Shown: piece after piece, positions 32,350 to 44,732 of the stretch | Layout of the letters: every line of letters begins with the position of its first letter | Position numbering within the stretch: the stretch's first letter is position 1 | Assembly: GCA_018398815.1 (NCBI GenBank) | Contig: CM031620.1 | Span: 67,500,136-67,564,135, forward strand | From: Conus ventricosus | Lineage: Eukaryota > Mollusca > Gastropoda > Neogastropoda > Conidae | Length of the DNA: 64,000 bases | Direction of reading: 5' to 3' | The notes under the pieces: generated by a model | Database searches by the model: none | What the model saw: only the letters and a program-made list of their open reading frames with translations | What the model was told of the DNA's origin: nothing | Translations under genes and position numbers: made by a program

Positions 32350-34130
32350 TAAAATTTTTATTCTGTTTGCAATACAGGCTGAAGCAATTTTGTAGGTTAC
32401 ATATAAAAGTGAGCTAGGATTCCAGTTCTTCCAAGTATTCTCGCGGTTTCTCTCCTTTCGGAAGGCCGATTATTATTCCTTCTTTTGTGTTGCAGACATT
32501 CCTCCTTATCGTATTCGTCATTTAGAGAACGGACAACAAAATCTCCTAATTGTCTCAGAACAATTTAAAGAAATTTACTGTCATACCGTCTGTTCCAGGA
32601 CTCTTATCATTTTCCATATTTTTTAGGACTTTGGTAGCTTCTAAAGTAATTAATCCCTCCAGCTGTTCGGATTCTAACTGATTTAGTTTTGGCAGGTTTT
32701 CTACATATTTTCCAATCTCAGTATTACTTACTTCCTTTTCCGCATATAAGTTTTCATAATGGTTCTTTTGTCTCTGTTAAGATATCGTCCGTTTTTCTTG
32801 GTCTGTGACAAGTTTGAGCATTATTGAATGCTCAAAATTCCTTTTCTCCAGTGCACAGAAATATTTACTTATTTTTCCCCCGCAGGATGCCCATTTAGCT
32901 CTGGATCGAATCATTATTCCGTCAATTTTTGTTTTCCTTAGCTCACTCAGGTCTTCCTTTTTGTTTTTCAAGATCTCCAGGTCTGTTTTCAGTAAGCCAT
33001 TTTTCCTTTCCAAATCTTGTATTGCTTTTTCAATTTGTTTTTCTCTTTCATTTCTTTTTCTATTTTTGCGAATACTGAATGTTATTGTTTCTGCTCTTAT
33101 TTCCATAGAGTTTCTAGAAATAATTGGTCAGAAATTGTAAACTGAATTTGATCATTCGGGATTTTACTGACAGAGTTTTTATTGTAAGGCAGTAATGCGT
33201 ATTGTCCTTTAATTCTTTCAGTCGTTTCATTAACCAGATTTACACATTGCTTGTCTCTTAAAAGAGAGGAATTAAATTTCCAGAACCCTATATGTCTCTC
33301 TTCCTTTTGAAAAACAATATATATGTATATCAAAGAGTGATCTGTTCAAAACGAAATATCAGCGTCTTTTGTGTAAGTGATTAAAGTGTTGGACAGTAAA
33401 AAGAAATCTAGCCTGCTTTGTTGAAATGGTTTTGGTCTTCTCCAAGTATATCGTCTTGTGTCTTGGTTCAGTTCTCTCCATATATCAACTAGCTCTAATC
33501 TGGACATAATTTCGGTAACTTCTTCTTGTGCACGAGCATTATTAACATGTTTATATAATTGTGATAATCCTTAATAGGATTAAGGACCAGGTTCCAGTCC
33601 TCTGCCATTATGTTGGGGACATTCAAATCTTCTATTTTTGATTTTTATTTTCAAAGAAAGACGGTTCGTCATTATTTGGCCCATAGATATTTGCTAATAC
33701 TAAATCTGTTCCCATTGTATTAATAGTTACTATTATGAAATTACCATGAACATCTTTAATCAATAATAGTTTTCTATATTTTGAATTCAAAGTTGTTATG
33801 AAAGAGTATTGCAACACCTCTTGATCGAGAGTTGTTGGAGGCAGGCAAATACACATTCATAACCCCATTCTAGTAACTCATTTTACTAGTAAATTAGAAC
33901 GCCAGATAAGTATCTGGCGTTCTAATTTACTAGTAAAATATGTGTCTGTAAAAATATACACATTCATAACCCCATTCACTTCTTATCTGGTGTTCTGATT
34001 TACTAGTGAAATGAGTGTCCTGTGAAAAATAAATCGAGTATTGTTTTTGTCTTAAGAATTGAAACACATCCTTTCTTTTGGGGTATCCCCTGAGACCTTG
34101 GCAGTTCAAAGATATCGCTATAGATTCCAT
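32350..34130 (-). pseudogene. L1-like ORF2, endonuclease, linker and RT N-terminus
   Basis: The ATG at 34130 opens LNCQGLRGYPKRKDVFQFLR, the usual start of an L1/Tx1 endonuclease, followed by IYFSQDTHFTSKSEHQIRSE. The frame is then disturbed by a local inverted duplication (33850-33980) and resumes at 33856 with the segment ending LANIYGPNNDEPSFF. The linker (33106-32777) is Lys/Arg-rich with SRAKWASCGGKISKYFCALE. The RT fingers appear at about 32430-32350 as a degraded SLLYVTYKIASACIANRIKI. Dead copy. Confidence 0.83.
33850..33980. repeat. Inverted duplication within the LINE
   Basis: 33880-33939 is a perfect palindrome (arm ATTTTACTAGTAAATTAGAA...) with centre AG. ACACATTCATAACCCCATTC occurs directly repeated at about 33851 and 33959. 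Both are copies of the adjacent endonuclease coding sequence, so this is a local foldback rearrangement or an assembly/read artefact, not a separate element. Confidence 0.75.
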
Positions 34131-34140
34131 TTCTCTTTAA

Positions 34141-36416
34141 ATATCCTTACTTTTCAATGTTCTTTCTCCTCGGCCATAAAAGTGTGTCATTTGTTTTCAG
34201 CCGTGCTGCATACAGCCTTTGACACAACAACAATAATGAAAAAAAAAACAACATATGCATATATACACAAACGTACACGAATGCATACTGAAAAATCAAA
34301 TCTACCAGACTACCAACACGTACAATTTAAAGCCAAAAATGAGTCAAAATTTGCTTGACCAACGCAGGCAAGTGGCAGGCACAGAGAAGAAGACGAAGAC
34401 GAGAAGAAGACGAACAACAAGAGCACACGAGAAGGGACGTAAGAAATAGATGATGAATAATTAAAGTAAAATTAGAAGGGAGAAACTGGTTCGGGGTGGG
34501 GGAAGATCTGGTAAATGGGTCATGTATAAAAAGCATAATGTTGCCAAAGCCTTTCAAGGGTTATTCAAACAATAATATCAATAGCTTCCTTCCCAAGAAC
34601 CAATCGCGTCTAAACAACACTCGTCATCCACACCTCTTAATACCACTCTACATAACTTGTGCACATGACCCGTCAAAACTTCTTACTTCCCTTCAAAATC
34701 ACAATACAAAGCAGAAGTTTAACGAAGCACAGATTACCAGTAACAACTTTTTAAGAAAAAACAAAACGAGCAAACTCGAACATCAGCTTCAATCAGCATA
34801 GGCAGTTCCTGTCCCCCATCCATATCATCCATTTGCTTGCACAGCAGTATTGCCCATCGGCCTCGCCTTTAAACATTGTAGACTTACAAAAATTAAAAAA
34901 AAATCAGTTTAATCACCACACTCATGGCAGTAATGAATTCTTACACAGAAAGGAGAAAACATCGTCTGTAAATGTACTACAAGAAAAAGTTGTAATGGCT
35001 TCTAATGAACAACTTGTCACGCTGAAAGAGAGAGGATCAGAACATAGGAGAAATGTCTTCTCATTACCTTCCGTGCTGATCTAGAAGGCTGAAGAGAAGG
35101 AAATTTAAACAAAAAAAAAGGAAAAAGTGGGGGTGGAGGATGGGCGCGCGCGCGCACATGAACTCACTCCTGTCCACCTATATTGATTTGCGACGAACTC
35201 TTGTAGAACATTACTATGTACAAAAGAGAGGGTCCATCAGATCATCAATAACATCCATCAGGTAACGATTCAACAGCTCTAGCTAATCTTATCTGTCAAC
35301 TCATACATCCATATCATCTTTCAACATAGTCGGATGCCATCAACATCCCCCATGGACTTCACTCGGCCTCACCTAGCGATATTACTAATCAACCTCATCA
35401 GTTATCATCATGTATCAATATAACTAATTAATATGACTTTATCGGAACATTCTTCCACACCATGCATATACATTGTCATTTATCTCATTGTTCCCCAAGT
35501 CATCAATCCGCTTCATCTACCAACTCCATCCATCAACAATACACATCAACCTCACCCCTTCAGCCTCGCCCATTTTGCATATCTCATCCAAGTCATGCAT
35601 GATTACGTTCCATCAACGTAATTGGAGCTGACCTCTCCAGTCAGCATTCTCTATAAACATCATCAAACCAAACATGGTTTAACAACGTCATCCATGGATA
35701 TCATTTATGAACAGCAATAATCTGCATCACCTTGTATCATATATCGCAACATAACCAACACTCAACATGATTGATTGACATTTTTTTCCAATTCTATCCG
35801 TCAATAACATTCTTCCACATCTGTCAACCATCATCATCCATCACCATTAGGGATTATAATCATTATTGTACAACAGCATTAGATTCCTACTGACAAATAT
35901 GAGAGAGAGAGAGAGAAAACAAAGCAAAACTCTGATTGCAATATCTTTATCAGGGTTTGCCATGGAGAGGAAGAAAGCGCGAGCGAGGGGGAGAGAGAGA
36001 GAGAGAATGTTTACATTATCTTCTAACAAAATGGTTTTTCTTTCGTGGAGTCTTCACTGTTGCATACAAAAATGGCCCTTTATCATCCACCAGTATTGCC
36101 ATCAATTTCACCGATCAACCTCAGCTTGTAAAGATTACCTATCAGTCCCTTCCCCAATCAGTCTGATCAAATCGTATCACTTATCAACATCATCAATCCT
36201 TCAAGAAATCAACATAATTCATCCACCTCCTCTCTCAGCTTCGGTCAACGTTATCACATCAATCTACTTCATCAATGAATACCATAAATCAATGTATCTG
36301 ATTCATACTATCCATCGAAACATTCACCCACTCCACTGATCTAACATCTGCCATCAGTTTCTCCACCAAGTCATCGATTTCCTTAATCCACCTCTCCCAT
36401 TAACTTTTTGTCTGTT
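34141..36416. other. Non-coding, G-poor strand with CATCA-rich sequence
   Basis: No convincing gene. From about 35200 to 36400 the plus strand is strikingly poor in G and full of CATCA, ATCAAC and CATCC words without exact tandem order, like an eroded simple repeat. A GA run lies at about 35902-35915 and 35989-36006. Confidence 0.6.
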
Positions 36417-37526
36417 GGCATTGTGACGGGTCTCCGACCCCCCCCCCCCCCCCCCCCCCCCCCTGGTTATTAAAATATGATTGTCATATTCAGGGATGCA
36501 GGGGGTTATAGACAGAATATTTACGCGTTCACAACCAAAATGCGCTCTCGCATAGGCACACGCACTCTATCACTCACATCGGACTCGCACAAAGGTGACG
36601 GGAAACCAATAACATTTCATACAAATTAATCAACTTTTATTTAACTTGACTCCGAGCCCCCACCCGTCACTATACAAAAATGTAAACATACAGACAATCT
36701 ATAAATCGCATCCCCTGTTCTTCAGTTATTCTTACTTAACCAGGAAAGACAATATTCCTCTATTCTGGTTGCACACTGATAAACTTAAGAACAAATGAAA
36801 CGTCCATAACTTGCCAGCATTCCTTGGTTGACCGTCAGTTTCTCTCATCCCACCGTGTGACTACGAGCTGAAGCTGCCACACTGTTGTGTCCTCACGATT
36901 GGCCAAATCCCAGTTGGGGGACACTGTTAAAACCTTTCCCGTACTCCGTGGGTGTGAAATCACCCAGACAGTGTTTTTTGCTCTGTAAGTAACTCTAGTA
37001 ATTTTGAAGCCACTTCCACTTAATTTCATGACTTTGTCCCTAATATATTATACTACATATCAACTGAAAATTATTTTGTTTTATTACATAAACAAAGAAA
37101 TAATTAAACAATTAATGTCCCAGTACGTCGTGGGTGTGAGAACACCCATACTACCAAAGAATAAACCTTGCACGCCGTACGCCGTGGGTGTGGGGCCACC
37201 CATACTTACAAAGCTTGCGCGCCACACGCTATGGATGTGACGTCACGCGTGCTTGCTACAGAGAGAGAAGAGTCGCGTTGGTAAGAAATTCCTTGCGGCT
37301 TTCTTCCTGAGCGGGGCGCGTACTGCCAAGTGTGAGCAATGTACGTCATAATCAAAATGATGCAAATTAACATTACGTATTTAAAAAAAAAAAAAAACAC
37401 GTAGGCCTTGGTATGTTGCACATTCTAGGAAACGTCATACTGACAGAGGATCAAGTATTTCTAATGTTTTACCAATACACACACACACACGCCGGGCCCG
37501 TGCGCGTGTACTATATAGCATAGCTC

Positions 37527-37565
<39 letters not shown>

Positions 37566-37568
<3 letters not shown>

Positions 37569-40500
37569 AAAAACTAATAAATTCCAAGGATAAGTACCGA
37601 GCACCATTCCAGCAACTTACAGAGCAGCTTGGTGTTGCAATGACTGCAAGAAATATTCAATTATAAACAAAGCTTGCTCTTATGTCTTAGATTGCAGAAA
37701 TAGGGGGAGATAAGCATTCATATCTGCAGTGGTAGTTAATAGGCCTACTGCCTAACTAACAGTATGTGCTCAAATGGGTGGATGGGGAAAAATAAAGTAA
37801 ATGCTTCTCAAAATGAACCTTCAGCAAGCTTTAATATCCAATAGGGAGGAAACTCACTAACACATAACTCCTGGTCATATACCGATATTTCGAAACCTGG
37901 TTGTTTCTCCTCAGTGATCGCGGAAAATGGTAATTTGGCTCCTCTGCCTTTTCGGTTTTAAGAAAATGCTATCCAGAAAAGCTGGTGTGCAATACCGTAG
38001 TATGTTTGTTGAGTTTTCAAAAACCCAACCAAAGGTGCCACCTAAGAAGCAAAAGAAAATCATGAAAGAGCAAAACAGCTACATTTTCTTGTGAAAAGTA
38101 GAAATATAAAAAGATAACCTCTTAAGACACAAGTGCTGAGGGCCAGTTCTTGGAATGAATCCGCAAGGGACTAAATTACAAAAAACTAATAAATTCCAAG
38201 GATAAGTACCGAGCACCATTCCAGCAACTTACAGAGCAGCTTGGTGTTGCAATGACTGCAAAAAATATTCAATTATAAACAAAGCTTGCTCTTATGTCTT
38301 GGATTGCAGAAATAGGGGAGATAAGCATTCGTATCTGCAGTGGTAGTTAATACTGCCTAACTAACAGTATGTGCTCAAATGGGTGGATGGGGAAAAATAA
38401 AGTAAATGCTTCTCAAAATGAACCTTCAGCAAGCTTATAATATCCAATAGGGAGGAAACTCACTAACACATAACTCCTGGTCATATACCGATATTTCGAA
38501 ACCTGGTTGTTTCTCCTCAGTGATCGCGGAAAATGGTAATTTGACTCCTCTGCCTTTTCGGTTTTTAAGAAAAAATGCTATCCCAGAAAAGGCTGGTGTG
38601 CAATACCGTAGTATGTTTGTTGAGTTTTCAAAACCCAACCAAAGGTGCCACCTAAGAAGCAAAAGAAAATCATGAAAGAGCAAAACAAGCTACATTTTCT
38701 TGTGAAAGTAGAAAAATATAAAAGATAACTCTTAAGACACAAGTGCTGAGGGCCAGTTCTTGGAATGAATCCGCAAGGGACTAAATACAAAAAACTAATA
38801 AATTCCAAGGATAAGTACCGAGCACCATTCCAGCAACTTACAGAGCAGCTTGGTGTTGCAATGACTGCAAGAAATATTCAATTATAAACAAAGCTTGCTC
38901 TTATGTCTTAGATTGCAGAAATAGGGGGAGATAAGCATTCGTATCTGCAGTGGTAGTTAATACTGCCTAACTAACAGTATGTGCTCAAATGGGTGGATGG
39001 GAAAAATAAAGTAAATGCTTCTCAAAATGAACCTTCAGCAAGCTTATAATATCCAATAGGGAAGAAACTCACTAACACATAACTCCTGTCATATACCGAT
39101 TTTTCGAAACCTGGTTGTTTCTCCTCAGTGATCGCGGAAAATGGTAATTTGACTCCTCTGCCTTTTCAGTTTTAAGAAAAAATGCTATCCCAGAAAAGGC
39201 TGGTGTGCAATACCGTAGTATGTTTGTTGAGTTTTCAAAAACCCAACCAAAGGTGCCACCTAAGAAGCAAAAGAAAATCATGAAAGAGCAAAACAAGCTA
39301 CATTTTCTTGTGAAAAGTAGAAAATATAAAAAGATAACTCTTAAGACACAAGTGCTGAGGGCCAGTTCTTGGAATGAATCCGCAAGGGACTAAATTACAA
39401 AAAACTAATAAATTCCAAGGATAAGTACCGAACACCATTCCAGCAACTTACAGAGCAGCTTGGTGTTGCAATGACTGCAAGAAATATTCAATTATAAACA
39501 AAGCTTGCTCTTATGTCTTAGATTGCAGAAATAGGGGGAGATAAGCATTCATATCTGCAGTGGTAGTTAATACTGCCTAACTAACAGTATGTGCTCAAAT
39601 GGGTGGATGGGGAAAAATAAAGTAAATGCTTCTCAAATGAACCTTCAGCAAGCTTATAATATCCAATAGGGAGGAAACTCACTAACACATATTCCTGGTC
39701 ATATACCGATATTTCGAAACCTGGTTGTTTCTCCTCAGTGATCGCGGAAAATGGTAATTTGACTCCTCTGCCTTTTCGGTTTTAAGAAAAATGCTATCCC
39801 AGAAAAGGCATTTGAGCACATACTGTTAGTTAGGCAGTCTCCCCCTATTTCTGCAATCTAAGACATAAGAGCAAGCTTTGTTTATAATTGAATATTTCTT
39901 GCAGTCATTGCAACACCAAGGCTGCTCTGTAAGTTGCTGGAATGGTGCTCGGTACTTATCCTTGGAATTTATTAGTTTTTTGTAATTTAGTCCCTTGCGG
40001 ATTCATTCCAAGAACTGGCCCTCAGCACTTGTGTCTTAAGAGGTTATCTTTTTATATTTTCTACTTTTCACAAGAAAATGTAGCTTGTTTTGCTCTTTCA
40101 TGATTTTCTTTTGCTTCTTAGGTGGCACCTTTGGTTGGGTTTTTGAAAACTCAACAAACATACTACGGTATTGCACACCAGCCTTTTCTGGGATAGCATT
40201 TTTCTTAAAACCGAAAAGGCAGAGGAGTCAAATTACCATTTTCCGCGATCACTGAGGAGAAACAACCAGGTTTCGAAATATCGGTATATGACCAGGAGTT
40301 ATGTGTTAGTGAGTTTCCTCCCTATTGGATATTATAAGCTTGCTGAAGGTTCATTTTGAGAAGCATTTACTTTATTTTTCCCCATCCACCCATTTGAGCA
40401 CATACTGTTAGTTAGGCAGTATTAACTACCACTGCAGATATGAATGCTTATCTCCCCCTATTTCTGCAATCTAAGACATAAGAGCAAGCTTTGTTATAAT

Positions 40501-43500
40501 TGAATATTTCTTGCAGTCATTGCAACACCAAGCTGCTCTGTAAGTTGCTGGAATGGTGCTCGGTACTTATCCTTGGAATTTATTAGTTTTTTGTAATTTA
40601 GTCCCTTGCGGATTCATTCCAAGAACTGGCCCTCAGCACTTGTGTCTTAAGAGGTTATCTTTTTATATTTTCTACTTTTCACAAGAAAATGTAGCTTGTT
40701 TGCTCTTTCATGATTTTCTTTTGCTTCTTAGGTGGCACCTTTGGTTGGGTTTTTGAAAACTCAACAAACATACTACGGTATTGCACACCAGCCTTTTCTG
40801 GGATAGCATTTTTCTTAAACCGAAAAGGCAGAGGAGTCAAATTACCATTTTCCGCGATCACTGAGGAGAAACAACCAGGTTTCGAAATATCGGTATATGA
40901 CCAGGAGTTATGTGTTAGTGAGTTTCCTCCCTATTGGATATTATAAGCTTGCTGAAGGTTCATTTTGAGAAGCATTTACTTTATTTTTCCCCATCCACCC
41001 ATTTGAGCACATACTGTTAGTTAGGCAGTATTAACTACCACTGCAGATATGAATGCTTATCTCCCCCTATTTCTGCAATCTAAGACATAAGAGCAAGCTT
41101 GTTTATAATTGAATATTTCTTGCAGTCATTGCAACACCAAGCTGTTCTGTAAGTTGCTGGAATGGTGCTCGGTACTTATCCTTGGAATTTATTTTTTTGT
41201 AATTTAGTCCCTTGCGGATTCATTCCAAGAACTGGCCCTCAGCACTTGTGTCTTAAGAGGTTATCTTTTTATATTTTCTACTTTTCACAAGAAAATGTAG
41301 CTTGTTTTGCTCTTTCATGATGTTCTTTTGCTTCTTAGGTGGCACCTTTGGTTGGGTTTTTGAAAACTCAACAAACATACTACGGTATTGCACACCAGCC
41401 TTTTCTGGGATAGCATTTTTCTTAAAACCGAAAAGGCAGAGGAGTCAAATTACCATTTTCCGCGATCACTAAGGAGAAACAACCAGGTTTCGAAATTCGG
41501 TATATGACCAGGAGTTATGTGTTAGTGAGTTTCCTCCCTATTGGATATTATAAGCTTGCTGAAGGTTCATTTTGAGAAGCATTTACTTTATTTTTCCCCA
41601 TCCACCCATTTGAGCACATACTGTTAGTTAGGCAGTATTAACTACCACTGCAGATATGAATGCTTATCTCCCCCTATTTCTGCAATCTAAGACATAAGAG
41701 CAAGCTTTGTTTATAATTGAATATTTCTTGCAGTCATTGCAACACCAAGCTGCTCTGTAAGTTGCTGGAATGGTGCTCGGTACTTATCCTTGGAATTTAT
41801 TAGTTTTTTGTAATTTAGTCCCTTGCGGATTCATTCCAAGAACTGCCCTCAGCACTTGTGTCTTAAGAGGTTATCTTTTTATATTTTCTACTTTTCACAA
41901 GAAAATGTAGCTTGTTTTGCTCTTTCATGATTTTCTTTTGCTTCTTAGGTGGCACCTTTGGTTGGGTTTTTGAAAACTCAACAAACATACTACGGTATTG
42001 CACACCAGCCTTTTCTGGGATAGCATTTTTCTTAAAACCGAAAAGGCAGAGGAGTCAAATACCATTTTCCGCGATCACTGAGGAGAAACAACCAGGTTTC
42101 GAAATATCGGTATATGACCAGGAGTTATGTGTTAGTGAGTTTCCTCCCTATTTGGATATTATAAGCTTGCTGAAGGTTCATTTTGAGAAGCATTTACTTT
42201 ATTTTTCCCCATCCACCCATTTGAGCACATACTGTTAGTTAGGCAGTATTAACTACCACTGCAGATATGAATGCTTATCTCCCCCTATTTCTGCAATCTA
42301 AGACATAAGAGCAAGCTTTGTTTATAATTGAATATTTCTTGCAGTCATTGCAACACCAAGCTGCTCTGTAAGTTGCTGGAATGGTGCTCGGTACTTATCC
42401 TTGGAATTTATTAGTTTTTTGTAATTTAGTCCCTTGCGGATTCATTCCAAGAACTGGCCCTCAGCACTTGTGTCTTAAGAGGTTATCTTTTTATATTTTC
42501 TACTTTTCACAAGAAAATGTAGCTTGTTTTGCTCTTTCATGATTTTCTTTTGCTTCTTAGGTGGCACCTTTGGTTGGGTTTTTGAAAACTCAACAAACAT
42601 ACTACGGTATTGCACACCAGCCTTTTCTGGGATAGCATTTTTCTTAAAACCGAAAAGGCAGAGGAGTCAAATTACCATTTTCCCGCGATCACTGAGGAGA
42701 AACAACCAGTTTCGAAATATCGGTATATGACCAGGAGTTATGTGTTAGTGAGTTTCCTCCCTATTGGATATTATAAGCTTGCTGAAGGTTCATTTTGAGA
42801 AGCATTTACTTTATTTTTCCCCATCCACCCATTTGAGCACATACTGTTAGTTAGGCAGTATTAACTACCACTGCAGATATGAATGCTTATCTCCCCCTAT
42901 TTCTGCAATCTAAGACATAAGAGCAAGCTTTGTTTATAATTGAATATTTCTTGCAGTCATTGCAACACCAAGCTGCTCTGTAAGTTGCTGGAATGGTGCT
43001 TGGTACTTATCCTTGGAATTTATTAGTTTTTTGTAATTTAGTCCCTTGCGGATTCATTCCAAGAACTGGCCCTCAGCACTTGTGTCTCAAGAGGTTATCT
43101 TTTTATATTTTCTTCTACTTTTCACAAGAAAATGTAGCTTGTTTTGCTCTTTCATGATTTTCTTTTGCTTCTTAGGTGGCACCTTTGTTGGGTTTTTGAA
43201 AACTCAACAAACATACTACGGTATTGCACACCAGCCTTTTCTGGATATCATTTTTCTTAAAACCGAAAAGGCAGAGGAGTCAAATTACCATTTTCCCGCG
43301 ATCACTGAGGAGAAACAACCAGGTTTCGAAATATCGGTATATGACCAGGAGTTATGTGTTAGTGAGTTTCCTCCCTATTGGATATTATAAGCTTGCTGAA
43401 GGTTCATTTTGAGAAGCATTTACTTTATTTTTCCCCATCCACCCATTTGAGCACATACTGTTAGTTAGGCAGTATTAACTACCACTGCAGATATGAATGC

Positions 43501-43565
43501 TTATCTCCCCCCCCCCCCTATTTCTGCAATCTAAGACATAAGAGCAAGCTTTGTTTATAATTGAA
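37566..43565. repeat. Head-to-head satellite array, about 610-bp units
   Basis: Units of about 610 bp start at about 37566, 38178, 38788 and 39398 in one direction; at 39810 the array flips and continues in the opposite direction for about six units (boundaries near 39963, 40575, 41186, 41796, 42406 and 43016). Copies differ mainly by single-base indels in homopolymers. (TA)n tracts bound it on both sides (37532-37565 and 43566-43613). At the flip about 31 bp of the unit is missing. Each unit has one open stretch of 60-80 codons preceded by a pyrimidine tract and CTTAG, like a splice acceptor. Confidence 0.93.
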
Positions 43566-43576
43566 TATATATATAT

Positions 43577-43613
<37 letters not shown>

Positions 43614-43680
43614 GTCTCCATGCATGCACATGCACACTTTCTCTCTCTCTCTCTCTCTCTGTTTCTCTTTCTCTCTCTCG
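43566..43680. repeat. (AT)n and (CT)n microsatellites
   Basis: An AT run to 43613 and a CT run at about 43640-43660 next to the satellite end. Confidence 0.9.
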
Positions 43681-43867
43681 CACAAACATGCAATAATGCT
43701 CACATGCACACACACAGATAAACGCACATTCATGCGGCCGCCTGTGCACAGTTATTCACTGAGAAACAACAACAACAACGAACAACCGTTTGACGCAAGT
43801 AGCAAGACTCTCATCTCATAGAAGTCAAATTTGCATGACGTACGGCAAGGTCTTACTTCCTCGAAAA

Positions 43868-44125
43868 AAACCATGGGTTACTGTACACCCACGGCGTACG
43901 GCGAGGGTTAGTTCCTACACAAAAACCATGGGTTACTGTACACCCACGGCGTACGGCGAGGGGTTAGTTCCTACACAAAAACCATGGTTACTGTACACCC
44001 TCGGCTACGGCGAGGGGTTAGCTCCTATACAAAAACCATGGGTTACTGTACACCCACGGCGTACGGCGAGGGGTTATTCCTTCTTAGAAAGCATGGGTTT
44101 CTGCACACCCACGAAGTACAGCGCG
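43868..44125. repeat. 55-bp subterminal minisatellite
   Basis: Four and a half copies of a unit containing ACCATGGGTTACTGTACACC, CACGGCGTACGGCGAGG and GTTAGTTCCTACACAAAA. Related inverted motifs (GTACGCCGTGGGTGT) lie near the other end at about 36940-37240. Such subterminal repeats often bind the transposase. Confidence 0.88.
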
Positions 44126-44670
44126 CAAAAGTTTAGGCGACGTACGGGAAAGGGTAATGTAGCTTGAGCTGCACCCTCAGACCGAGTCTCTCGGACTCCA
44201 CTGCACTTCGCCCTCTCCACGGAAAGGGCTCCTGTCGGCCTCTTCCACAGATCTTCTCTGGCTGCAAACACCCCACCGTTGTCTGGCAGCTCACTGTCTA
44301 GGCCCCAACAGGCTGACACGTCTTGCTGTTGACCGTCCCCACACAGGAGACAATTCTTCTCTTCGTCGGCTCTGAGGCTACAGCAACCTCCACTGTCTTA
44401 CGTCCCCACCCAGGAGACAATTCGAGGCGACAGCAAACCCTGCTTCTCACTGTATTTTCTTGAGCCCTTAGCAAGACGGGTCGAGTTCACTTTCCCTTAA
44501 GTGAGTCACACACTTCCTGGGTTTCTGGGCATCTTATATCCATTCTCAACGAAAGAGAACCCGAGTTAAACTGGTTCAACCAATGGAATCACTGGCACAC
44601 ACACATCACAACGGTTTGCACCAGTAACTCCCCGAGTTATTTTTATTCCACCAATGGAATTACTAGTCAC

Positions 44671-44732
<62 letters not shown>

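Larger units (their letters stand above)
30041..32371. mobile_element. Foldback element with long inverted arms, inserted in the LINE
   Basis: The arms pair over about 165 bp: left arm about 30090-30205 plus 32115-32179, right arm 32190-32350. The ends read AAATAAATGTTnGCGAACCG in both directions. The LINE sequence on either side carries an imperfect direct repeat of about 20 bp (AATTTTTATTCTAGTTGCAA at about 30041 and AATTTTTATTCTGTTTGCAA at about 32353), probably the target duplication. The left side has about 30 extra bases between this repeat and the arm. Each arm contains CTGACGA - 5-bp stem - GAAAC, the core pattern of hammerhead ribozymes found in Penelope-like elements. The left arm was later split by a hAT-like element. 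Confidence 0.72.
28020..34135 (-). mobile_element. L1/Tx1-like LINE, ORF2 nearly full length, interrupted
   Basis: On the minus strand the order is endonuclease (34130-33600), linker (33333-32777), reverse transcriptase (32760-32350, then 30060-29560) and C-terminal domain (29210-28250). Motifs fit the L1/Tx1 group rather than CR1: IYFSQDTHFTS, NDQTGFVPDRYLGDS-like and QFADDTTF. The RT is split by a foldback element at about 30090-32350. Multiple frame breaks show that it is dead. ORF1 was not found upstream (34140 onward). Confidence 0.87.
36931..44154. mobile_element. 7.2-kb DNA transposon carrying a satellite array
   Basis: The uninterrupted LTR copy (GGTAATGTAG at 56123-56132) shows the empty site. 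The insert has TAA on both sides (36928-36930 and 44155-44157) and inverted ends AACCTTTCCCGTAC and CCCTTTCCCGTAC. A 3-bp TAA duplication is typical of PIF/Harbinger. Both subterminal regions carry repeats built on CGTGGGTGT/ACACCCACG with GTACGCCG. No transposase is seen; the interior is nearly all satellite. It must have moved with help from another element, or picked up the array afterwards. Confidence 0.75.

Noticed and set aside
33880..33939. Palindrome considered as a separate MITE
   Set aside because: Both arms are LINE endonuclease sequence, so it is a local inverted duplication.
38435..43412. Many ORFs of 60-114 codons in the satellite, some alike
   Set aside because: They are the same repeat unit read in different frames; not separate genes. 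The exon-like part is treated as a finding only.
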